Assembly: GCA_025061975.1 (NCBI GenBank) | Contig: JANXBB010000296.1 | Coordinates: 1-5,307, forward strand | Reading direction: 5' to 3' | Length of the DNA: 5,307 bases | From: Caldifarciminota bacterium | GTDB taxonomy: Bacteria > Hydrothermota > Tepidihabitantia > Tepidihabitantales > CAIPLT01 | Part shown: in pieces, positions 1 through 5,307 of the stretch | Numbering within the stretch: position 1 is the first letter of the stretch | Layout of the letters: each line of letters starts with the position of its first letter | Program-made: the position numbers and the translations under genes | Notes under the pieces: model-generated | Told to the model about the DNA's origin: nothing | Seen by the model: the letters and a program-made list of their open reading frames with translations, nothing else | Databases searched by the model: none

Positions 1-33
1 TAGCCTTTATGTTTTTTTTTAAGAAAATTATCA

Positions 34-61
34 TTGACAACCAAAAATTTTATTGTAAAAT
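34..61 (+). promoter_or_regulatory. sigma70-type promoter for tRNA-Arg (and probably tadA)
   Basis: A perfect TTGACA -35 box (34-39) is followed after 16 bases by TAAAAT (56-61), a 5-of-6 match to the -10 consensus. Transcription would then start near 67-69, about ten bases before the mature tRNA 5' end, a usual length for a tRNA leader. The spacing and position are seen directly; use as a promoter is inference. No terminator is visible between the tRNA and tadA, so the same promoter probably serves both. The box resembles the general bacterial type more than the TAnnTTTG type described in Bacteroidia. Confidence 0.6.
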
Positions 62-77
62 AAAACATATAAATTAT

Positions 78-151
78 GCGCCCGTAGCTCAATTGGATAG
101 AGTGCCGGACTACGAATCCGTAGGTTGCGCGTTCGAGTCGCGCCGGGCGCG
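78..151 (+). tRNA. tRNA-Arg (anticodon ACG)
   Basis: A full cloverleaf can be folded. The acceptor stem pairs GCGCCCG (78-84) with CGGGCGC (144-150), with discriminator G151. The D stem is 87-90 with 100-103, including one G-U pair. The anticodon stem is 105-109 with 117-121, its outermost pair being a C-U mismatch. The loop CTACGAA (110-116) carries anticodon ACG at 112-114. The T stem GCGCG/CGCGC flanks TTCGAGT. The 3' CCA is not encoded and must be added by nucleotidyltransferase. A34 of this tRNA is the classic bacterial substrate for deamination to inosine, which lets one tRNA read CGU, CGC and CGA. The deaminase gene lies 13 bases downstream. Confidence 0.97.
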
Positions 152-164
152 CTATTTTTCTTAA

Positions 165-635
165 ATGCGCCGTTTTACTGATGAATATTGGATGCGTTTT
201 GCCTTAGCTGAAGCTCAAAAGGCATTTGAAGAAGATGAAGTGCCGGTAGGAGCTGTGGTAATTAGTGACAATAAAATAATTGGGCAAGGGCATAACCAAA
301 TAGAAAAACTTCGTGATCCAACAGCACATGCTGAAATAATTGCACTTACAGCAGCAAGTAATTATTTAAACAGTTGGCGCCTTAACAATGCTACAATGTA
401 TGTAACTTTAGAACCATGTATTATGTGTACTGGAGCGCTAATTTTAGCGCGAATTAAAAAATTGGTTTTTGGAGCATTTGACCCCAAATTTGGCGCATGT
501 GGCTCGGTTTATAACATACCGATGGATAATAAACTTAATCATAAATTCGAAGTCAAAACCGGAGTGTTAGCTGAAGAAAGTAAATTGCTACTAAGAGAGT
601 TTTTCGAAAAGAAACGTAAAAAAAACAACCGTTGA
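165..635 (+). CDS. tadA: tRNA-specific adenosine-34 deaminase TadA
   Basis: This cytosolic zinc enzyme hydrolyses A34 of tRNA-Arg(ACG) to inosine. The 156-residue protein is close to the family length (E. coli TadA is 167). It shows the N-terminal EYWMRFAL block (residues 8-15), the VPVGAV strand (26-31), the zinc ligand and proton-shuttle motif HAE (H55, E57), and the PCIMC motif with zinc ligands C85 and C88. A basic tail (KKRKKNNR) ends it. The ATG at 165 is chosen because an in-frame TAA lies directly before it (162-164) and the next Met (residue 10) would cut into the EYWM block. No Shine-Dalgarno sequence is visible. The gene follows tRNA-Arg(ACG), its own substrate, by 13 bases and is probably co-transcribed with it. 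Eight of its nine arginine codons are CGT, CGC or CGA, all read by the modified tRNA. Guanine or cytidine deaminases share the fold, but the EYWMR start and the length favour TadA. Confidence 0.95.
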   Translation: MRRFTDEYWMRFALAEAQKAFEEDEVPVGAVVISDNKIIGQGHNQIEKLRDPTAHAEIIALTAASNYLNSWRLNNATMYVTLEPCIMCTGALILARIKKLVFGAFDPKFGACGSVYNIPMDNKLNHKFEVKTGVLAEESKLLLREFFEKKRKKNNR

Positions 636-639
636 AGTA

Positions 640-675
640 TTGAAATTAGTTAAGAAATTTAGTACTATATATAAA
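640..675 (+). promoter_or_regulatory. weak candidate promoter in the tadA / tRNA-Ser spacer
   Basis: The 82-base spacer between tadA and tRNA-Ser (636-717) is very AT-rich and holds no ORF. TTGAAA (640-645) with TACTAT (663-668) gives a 17-base spacing but only a moderate -10 match. TATAAA (670-675) is a better -10 box but sits too far from that -35. Either would start transcription roughly 25-45 bases before tRNA-Ser. An imperfect 9-bp inverted repeat (636-644 with 658-666) overlaps these boxes. It has no T-run directly after it, so I do not call it a terminator. The region plausibly carries the tRNA-Ser promoter, but the exact boxes are uncertain. Confidence 0.25.
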
Positions 676-717
676 CTCATAAAAACTTTTTTTAAAGAAG
701 TTAAGTCTAAAAATAAT

Positions 718-804
718 GGAGAGATGGCCGAGTGGACGAAGGCGCATGACTCGAAATCATGTTTTGCCGTAAGGCAAACGGGGGTTCGAATCCCCCTCTC
801 TCCG
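718..804 (+). tRNA. tRNA-Ser (anticodon CGA)
   Basis: A class II tRNA of 87 bases. The acceptor stem pairs GGAGAGA (718-724) with TCTCTCC (797-803), with discriminator G804. The D stem is GCC/GGC. The anticodon stem CATGA/TCATG encloses CTCGAAA, giving anticodon CGA at 752-754, which reads UCG. The long variable arm forms a clean 6-bp hairpin, TTTGCC-GTAA-GGCAAA (763-778), the identity element for seryl-tRNA synthetase. The T stem GGGGG/CCCCC flanks TTCGAAT. CCA is not encoded. The protease gene begins 24 bases downstream with no terminator between them, so read-through into that gene is possible. Confidence 0.97.
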
Positions 805-817
805 GTTATTAAAAAAT

Positions 818-822
818 AAAGG
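818..822 (+). promoter_or_regulatory. ribosome binding site of the M6 protease gene
   Basis: AAAGG lies six bases before the ATG at 829, a partial Shine-Dalgarno match at the normal distance. It supports that start, which is also fixed by an in-frame TAA at 826-828. Confidence 0.45.
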
Positions 823-828
823 CGTTAA

Positions 829-3800
829 ATGAATAATAAAATAAAGCTAATCATTTTTTTAATTACTCTTTACACGTTTGGTATACTCTCCGCTGAAAAA
901 ATTGTGATAAAAAAGATTCCCAATCCGCCTAATAATCAACATAACGAAAGAATTAAAAATTTTCTTGTAAGACAAATTCGGATAAAAGAAAACAAAAATC
1001 CTCATTATAAAAATCTTTTGACTCGAATTCGCAAAGCTGCGAAAACTCGTAGTGTTGATACTATAAAAGTTTTAGCACTTCGCGTTGAGTTTCAAGAAGA
1101 CAATACGCCCCTTACAACCGGCAATGGCAAAATGGATCTTGCAGGATTCTTAACCCCTAATGATGGATTACTTTACGATCCACCCCATACTCGCCGATAC
1201 TTCGAACGGCACCTTGAAGGACTTAGAAATTATTATTGGCTAAATTCCATGGGAACATTATATATTGATTTTTGTGTAATGCCCAATAGTGTTTTAGGTG
1301 CATATCAACTTCCCCATCCGATGATGTATTATGGTGACACAATGTGGCAGCATCCTTATTATGAATATGAAGGAGCTGAAACTGGTTTATGCCGTCTGTT
1401 ATACGATGCAATACAAATTGCTGATCGCGATCCCGATATTCGTTTTAGTGACTATGATCTCTTAATTATTTTCCATGCCGGTTCAGCTCCGCAATCCGAT
1501 ATGAATCCTCTCCGCCCCAATAGTCCGTTTGATCTTTTAGCAGGAACAATCCCTTCTTCAGCATTGGAAAGATATTTAGGCACACCTTATATTTTAGCTG
1601 ATGAAGGCCAGACGAGAATTTACTCAGCAATGATTATGCCTGAAATGATGCGTCAAGATACTCTAATCGGTGGGCAAATGAATATTTTAGGAATGATGGG
1701 TTATCAGGGAACATTATACCATGAATTTGTTCATTTGTTGGGGGGGTATGATTTATATGATATCAGCGGTGCTACTATTGGAGTGGGATCATGGAGTTTA
1801 ATGGGAACTGGTGCTTGGCTTGGCGAATACAGCTTAGGAATTCCTCCTGGTGCAATTCCATCAATGCTTGATGCATTCCATCGAGTATACTTTGGCTGGG
1901 TCACCCCTTTAGTTATAAATACTTCCCAAGACAGTATCCCAATTTACGCAGCAAGTATGGATACAACTAAATTTTCATTGTATACGAATAATGCCCAACG
2001 TCCACTAATTATTAAAGTTCCAATAACCGAAACAGAGTATTTTCTTATTGAAAATCGCCAAACTGATGTTCGCAAAAAAGATACGGTTGTTGTAGACTTA
2101 GAGGATGGTGTTTTAATCTGGGTTGAAGATGGTGAATATGATTTTCTTCAACCCGGTTCAGGTATTTTAATTTGGCACGTTGACGGTGATATTGTTTCAC
2201 AATATGGAATATATAATGCAATTAATGTATCCCAAATTCCTCACAAAGGTGTTGATTTAGAAGAAGGTGACGGAATTCAGGATTATGATTTTGATGTACT
2301 ATATAACCGCACTTATCAATATTACGGTTCACCTTATGATCCATTTTTTGTAGGTGGTGTAAATCAAGAATTCTCTGCTTACACAACACCTTCGTCTGAC
2401 GGTTATACAGGCAAAAGTTTTATAAAAATTAAAGTTCTTTCACCCCCAGACACAGTAATGTATTTAAACATCGATTTTGAACTTGCTCAACCTGGTTTTC
2501 CAATAAATCCCGGCCGTAATATTAAACTATTATCATGTCACACTGCTGATTTAAATTTTGACGGGCAAAAAGAAATTATTACTGCCGATAGCGCCGGGCG
2601 AATATATGTTTTTAACAATGATGGTACTTCATATTTACAAGGAATGCAAGGTAATTTTGCTCAGTTATCAGGTCCAATTAGTGGGAGTCCAGCAATTGGT
2701 GATGTGTGTGGTGATGAAAAATTAGAAGTTATTTGTGCTACAGAAAACGGCTTAGTTTATATTTATTCCGATCAAGGAGTTATTCCAATATATACACTAA
2801 ATACTCAAACAAGAATTCTTGCACCTCCAACATTAGCAGACATTGATAGTGATGGTAAAAAAGAAATTATTTTGGGGACCACTAATATGATGTTGTATGT
2901 TTGGAAAGGCGATGGTAGCAATTTTCCTGGTTTTCCAATATTACTAAATTCTGAAATCCGTTCACCTGTGGCGATTACTGATACAGTAAATCCACAAATT
3001 GTTGTTTTGGGCAGCGATCAAAAATTGTTTCTAATAAATCCCCAAGACGCAATAATTAATAATAAGTTCCCCCTTTCCCTATCTCATAGTGCATTATATA
3101 ATTCGATACCACCAGTAGTTGCCGATTTTGACAACGACGGAAACAAAGAAATTGCTGTTGTAATTCACCAAGAAAGAAATTCTCAATTAATTGTAGTCAC
3201 TTTAACAGGCGATATTAAATATTACAGTGCCCCTATTATTAATCGTCCTGTGTCCCCTGGAATAGCTGTAGCGGATCTTAACAAGGATGGATTTTTGGAT
3301 ATTGTAATAGCCGGGGCCAACAAAATTTACGTATTTAATTTTAATGGCACATTACTTACCAATTATCCGATAACTATTGACTCTATATACTTGAAAACCG
3401 AACTAGTTGGCGATTATTTAATTACAATTGAGACTCCATTTGTGTTTACATCTACACCGGCCATTGCAGATCTCAATAACGATTACTACTACGATATTGT
3501 AATCGGCTCACCGCAATATGGTGTTTTAGGATTTAACGGCATAACACAACTGTATCTTAGTTATTTTCCGTTACTTAGTGCTGGTAGTATAAGTGCAACT
3601 CCATTAATCGATAATATCGACAACGACGATGATCTTGAAATCATTGTTGGTTCCGATAAAGGTATCTTATATGGATGGAATATACCAACTCATACTGAAA
3701 GTATTGCTTGGGGTCAATATTTAAATGGTCCAACTCATTGTAATATATACAAGTTACCAATTGGGGCTTCTCAAACTTCTGAAATAGCTGTTAAGAATTT

Positions 3801-4062
3801 TTATATCTATCCTAACCCCGCGGACAAAGAAATTGTTGTTAGATACTGGCTGGGAAAAGATATTACAGATGTAAAGCTTTCAATCTTAGATATTTTAGGT
3901 AATCCAATCTATACTTTTAAAGGGAAAGCTATCAAGATGATTGACAATGAAACTCGAGTTCAATTAGACGGTATTAATACCGGTATATACATTTTAAGAT
4001 TAGAAGCTATTGGAAACAACAAAAGAGAAATAAAATTTTATAAATTTGCAGTTATAAAATAA
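829..4062 (+). CDS. Secreted M6-family metalloprotease with FG-GAP propeller and T9SS sorting domain
   Basis: A predicted secreted zinc endopeptidase of 1077 residues. Residues 1-22 form a signal peptide (NNKIK, then a hydrophobic core, then SA before E23), followed by a probable basic propeptide up to about 75. The M6 (immune inhibitor A-like) domain spans about 78-550. It has HEFVHLLGGYDLYD at 298-311, with zinc ligands H298 and H302, catalytic E299, and D308 in the extended HExxHxxGxxD motif. A Met-turn-like SLMGTG follows (323-328). Further M6 hallmarks are FGW (355-357), LIENRQ (406-411) and ILIWHVD (446-452). Residues 570-940 hold about eight FG-GAP/VCBS-like repeats, probably a beta-propeller for binding or adhesion. 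The C-terminus from about 990 (IYPNP, NTGIYILRL-type strand, final KFAVIK) matches the T9SS type A sorting domain, so the protein should cross the outer membrane by T9SS and may be anchored on the surface. Its natural substrate cannot be read from sequence. The gene is intact and overlaps the following ATG as TAATG. Confidence 0.9.
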   Translation: MNNKIKLIIFLITLYTFGILSAEKIVIKKIPNPPNNQHNERIKNFLVRQIRIKENKNPHYKNLLTRIRKAAKTRSVDTIKVLALRVEFQEDNTPLTTGNGKMDLAGFLTPNDGLLYDPPHTRRYFERHLEGLRNYYWLNSMGTLYIDFCVMPNSVLGAYQLPHPMMYYGDTMWQHPYYEYEGAETGLCRLLYDAIQIADRDPDIRFSDYDLLIIFHAGSAPQSDMNPLRPNSPFDLLAGTIPSSALERYLGTPYILADEGQTRIYSAMIMPEMMRQDTLIGGQMNILGMMGYQGTLYHEFVHLLGGYDLYDISGATIGVGSWSLMGTGAWLGEYSLGIPPGAIPSMLDAFHRVYFGWVTPLVINTSQDSIPIYAASMDTTKFSLYTNNAQRPLIIKVPITETEYFLIENRQTDVRKKDTVVVDLEDGVLIWVEDGEYDFLQPGSGILIWHVDGDIVSQYGIYNAINVSQIPHKGVDLEEGDGIQDYDFDVLYNRTYQYYGSPYDPFFVGGVNQEFSAYTTPSSDGYTGKSFIKIKVLSPPDTVMYLNIDFELAQPGFPINPGRNIKLLSCHTADLNFDGQKEIITADSAGRIYVFNNDGTSYLQGMQGNFAQLSGPISGSPAIGDVCGDEKLEVICATENGLVYIYSDQGVIPIYTLNTQTRILAPPTLADIDSDGKKEIILGTTNMMLYVWKGDGSNFPGFPILLNSEIRSPVAITDTVNPQIVVLGSDQKLFLINPQDAIINNKFPLSLSHSALYNSIPPVVADFDNDGNKEIAVVIHQERNSQLIVVTLTGDIKYYSAPIINRPVSPGIAVADLNKDGFLDIVIAGANKIYVFNFNGTLLTNYPITIDSIYLKTELVGDYLITIETPFVFTSTPAIADLNNDYYYDIVIGSPQYGVLGFNGITQLYLSYFPLLSAGSISATPLIDNIDNDDDLEIIVGSDKGILYGWNIPTHTESIAWGQYLNGPTHCNIYKLPIGASQTSEIAVKNFYIYPNPADKEIVVRYWLGKDITDVKLSILDILGNPIYTFKGKAIKMIDNETRVQLDGINTGIYILRLEAIGNNKREIKFYKFAVIK
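1740..1746 (+). repeat. G7 homopolymer in the zinc-site codons of the protease
   Basis: Seven consecutive G residues span the last base of codon L304 and codons G305 and G306 (TTG GGG GGG), immediately after the second zinc-ligand histidine H302. Glycine elsewhere in the gene is usually GGT, GGA or GGC, so the run is not forced by the protein. A one-base slip would shift the frame and destroy the protease. Confidence 0.9.
2548..3642 (+). repeat. FG-GAP/VCBS-type repeat array within the protease (about eight blades)
   Basis: Calcium-loop motifs of the form D-x-[DN]-x-D-G-x-x-[DE]-I recur at protein residues 574 (DLNFDGQKEI), 671 (DIDSDGKKEI), 766 (DFDNDGNKEI), 816 (DLNKDGFLDI), 881 (DLNNDYYYDI) and 928-938 (DNIDNDDDLEI). 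Degenerate copies lie at 625 (DVCGDEKLEV) and about 717. Spacing is 46-51 residues except for one 65-residue step between 816 and 881. This is the pattern of integrin-like beta-propeller blades, which bind calcium in the loops and usually carry protein or carbohydrate contacts. The repeats are diverged at DNA level, so this is protein-level repetition, not a recent duplication. Confidence 0.8.
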
Positions 4063-4063
4063 T

Positions 4064-4070
4064 GAGGGGA
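4064..4070 (+). promoter_or_regulatory. Shine-Dalgarno site selecting the ATG at 4074
   Basis: GAGGGGA begins inside the first possible start codon (ATG 4062-4064) and stands the right distance before the second in-frame ATG (4074): six bases from GAGG, three from the end of the run. It is the strongest Shine-Dalgarno-like sequence at any start in this window and argues for starting at 4074 rather than 4062. Confidence 0.5.
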
Positions 4071-4073
4071 AAT

Positions 4074-4730
4074 ATGTTTAGAACAATTACTTTTTTATCC
4101 TGGGGAATAATCATATTAAACACTCCGATACTTATTGCACAACCTTTAAATCTTAAAGATAAATCAATATTCGCATCGGCAATTATACCGGGCTTGGGAC
4201 AATTAATAAATAACCAATCAATCAAAGGTGAAGTAATGCTTTGGACTGAAGGTGTAATTTGGACATTATATTCTGGATTCTATTGGTATGGCACTTCGCG
4301 AACTCACGATGCAATTTTGTTTGCTCATAAATATGCAAATGCTAACATAAACATTAAATCAGAAAAATATTTTCGTATATTAGAAAGATACAATTCAGCA
4401 GAAGATTATAATATCGTTGTGCGTCGAGAAGCACGAGACTTATATCCGGATGACCCTCAAGCGCAGCTTGATTATTTTTACAAAAACGGATATTTTGGTG
4501 ATTCAACATGGAATTGGCAAAGCGATTCGTTGCGATTAAGCTATTGGGATCAACGCCGTATTGCTAAACAAGCATTTACTCGTGCAAGCTTTTGTATTGG
4601 TGCTGCAATTCTTAATCGAATTGTCAGTATGCTTGACTGTGCGTTCAATTCGTCAAATAAATTATCAACAAAAATAAATTTTGCGATTCCTAAGGATAAA
4701 GTCGGAATCGCTATTAAATATCAATTCTAA
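4074..4730 (+). CDS. DUF5683-like membrane or envelope protein
   Basis: A protein of 218 residues (222 if the upstream ATG at 4062, in TAATG overlap with the protease stop, is used). I start it at 4074 because of the purine-rich binding site just before. Residues 1-22 form a signal peptide or N-terminal membrane anchor (short, one Arg, hydrophobic core, then LIA-Q). The recognisable block is KSIFASAIIPGLGQLINN (residues 30-47). Its PGLGQ and a following Lys-Gly are typical of DUF5683, a family common in Bacteroidota and relatives. Hydrophobic stretches at about 52-73 and 171-191 could be membrane segments. The middle is charged and rich in aromatic residues. The C-terminus alternates polar and hydrophobic residues and ends in Tyr-Gln-Phe, which resembles a terminal outer-membrane strand, though this is weak evidence. 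The function is unknown. Overlap with the protease and with nadB suggests translational coupling, and a link to cell-envelope biology is inference only. Confidence 0.7.
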   Translation: MFRTITFLSWGIIILNTPILIAQPLNLKDKSIFASAIIPGLGQLINNQSIKGEVMLWTEGVIWTLYSGFYWYGTSRTHDAILFAHKYANANINIKSEKYFRILERYNSAEDYNIVVRREARDLYPDDPQAQLDYFYKNGYFGDSTWNWQSDSLRLSYWDQRRIAKQAFTRASFCIGAAILNRIVSMLDCAFNSSNKLSTKINFAIPKDKVGIAIKYQF

Positions 4731-5307
4731 TGTCACATATTATTTACACTGATTTCGTTGTCGTGGGCTCAGGAATAGCTGGTTTATGGTTTTCATATAA
4801 AGTACTTAATCACGGACAGGTATTTGTGTAAACTAAGAAAGAAAACACTGAATCTAATACTAATTATGCGCAAGGTGGAATAGCTGCAGCTTTAGGTCCG
4901 GACGATTCTCCGGAGATTCATTATCAGGATACTTTAAAAAATGGCCAAGGACTTGCACGTCCAGAAATTGTACGTATGGTTTGTGATATGGGTCCTCGTT
5001 TAGTAAATGAGTTATATGAAGTTGGAATTAATTTTAGTACTTATTATAATTCCAAAGGAGTAAAACGTTTTGATTTAGGCAAAGAAGGAGGCCACAGTCG
5101 AGCAAGAATCGTACATGCTAAAGATTACACAGGACGTGAAATAGAAAATGGTTTAATCCGAATTTTAAAAGAACGTTGTAGTTTTTTCGAACATTTTTTG
5201 GTTTTTGATTTATTAACGAACAAGGACGATTGTTGTATTGGAGTTAAGGCAGTCGACACAAAAACAGGGGAAATTTATCATTTTTACAGCAAAGTCACTG
5301 TGCTTGC
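4730..5307 (+). pseudogene. nadB: L-aspartate oxidase NadB, interrupted by an in-frame TAA and cut by the window end
   Basis: NadB is the cytosolic FAD enzyme that oxidises L-aspartate to iminoaspartate, the first step of de novo NAD synthesis; NadA then makes quinolinate. The reading frame from the ATG at 4730, which overlaps the preceding stop as TAATG, gives the dinucleotide-binding GSGIAG motif (residues 13-18), NYAQGGIAAAL (45-55), and EGGHSRARIVHAKDYTGRE (119-137). The Glu-Gly-Gly-His-Ser motif separates aspartate oxidases from fumarate reductase and succinate dehydrogenase flavoproteins. Codon 34 (4829-4831) is TAA, inside the FAD domain at a site where E. coli NadB has Leu (QVIVLSK against QVFV-stop-TKK). 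The same frame resumes without a shift and stays well conserved for the remaining 158 codons, after which the window ends. A restart is unlikely to rescue it, because the next in-frame ATG (4976) lies beyond the FAD motifs. The stop may be a recent nonsense mutation or a base-call error; TTA to TAA would explain it in one step. Confidence 0.85.

Noticed and set aside
12..20. Run of nine T as the tail of a rho-independent terminator of an upstream gene
   Set aside because: Only eleven bases precede it, so any stem lies mostly outside the window and cannot be judged.
636..666. Imperfect inverted repeat after tadA as a terminator
   Set aside because: The 9-bp stem contains two G-U pairs, is AT-rich with a 13-base loop, and has no T-run directly after it; the T7 run at 687-693 is too far away.
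1223..1411. Minus-strand ORF of 62 codons
   Set aside because: It lies wholly inside the conserved M6 domain of the protease, has no recognisable motif, and looks like a shadow of the real gene.
2591..2600. Ten-base match (GCGCCGGGCG) between the protease gene and the 3' end of tRNA-Arg (140-149), as a possible attachment site
   Set aside because: It is short, lies in a coding region encoding part of a propeller blade, and there is no integrase or element boundary nearby; most likely chance.
4062..4073. Start of the DUF5683-like gene at 4062
   Set aside because: Possible by TAATG coupling, but no ribosome binding site precedes it, while GAGGGGA sits well placed for the ATG at 4074; kept as an alternative.
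4829..4834. Programmed stop-codon readthrough in nadB
   Set aside because: TAA is the least leaky stop, no stem-loop or known readthrough context is evident after it, and such regulation is not established for nadB. A nonsense mutation or a sequence error is simpler.

Overview
This 5.3 kb window is AT-rich and every gene I can support lies on the + strand: tRNA-Arg(ACG), tadA, tRNA-Ser(CGA), a large secreted M6-type metalloprotease, a small DUF5683-like membrane protein, and the start of nadB, which runs off the right edge. The protease ends in what reads as a type IX secretion (T9SS) type A sorting domain. Together with the DUF5683-like neighbour and the low GC, this points to the Bacteroidota/Chlorobiota (FCB) group. 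An Ignavibacteria- or Kapabacteria-like lineage fits best, partly because the promoter before tRNA-Arg looks like an ordinary TTGACA-type sigma70 promoter. The lineage is an inference; no marker gene here settles it.

Region by region: bases 1-77 are a non-coding leader with a good promoter. The tRNA-Arg(ACG) gene (78-151) is followed after 13 bases by tadA (165-635), whose product converts the wobble A34 of exactly that tRNA to inosine. An 82-base AT-rich spacer leads to tRNA-Ser(CGA) (718-804), and 24 bases later the M6 protease gene begins (829-4062). The protease stop overlaps a possible ATG (TAATG) of the DUF5683-like gene, which more probably starts 12 bases further on behind a purine-rich ribosome binding site. 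The DUF5683-like stop overlaps the ATG of nadB in the same TAATG way. No stretch over 300 bases lacks a gene, and no convincing rho-independent terminator was seen between genes, so the three downstream protein genes look like one transcription unit, possibly including tRNA-Ser.

The genes serve different jobs: tRNA decoding and modification (tRNA-Arg plus TadA), protein secretion and extracellular proteolysis (the M6 protease, perhaps with the DUF5683-like protein), and NAD biosynthesis (NadB). The observations most worth a second look are the placement of tadA directly behind its own substrate tRNA, an in-frame TAA at codon 34 of an otherwise well-conserved nadB, and a seven-G run inside the codons of the protease zinc-binding motif. 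I found no CRISPR array, insertion sequence, phage gene or clear new multi-gene system.
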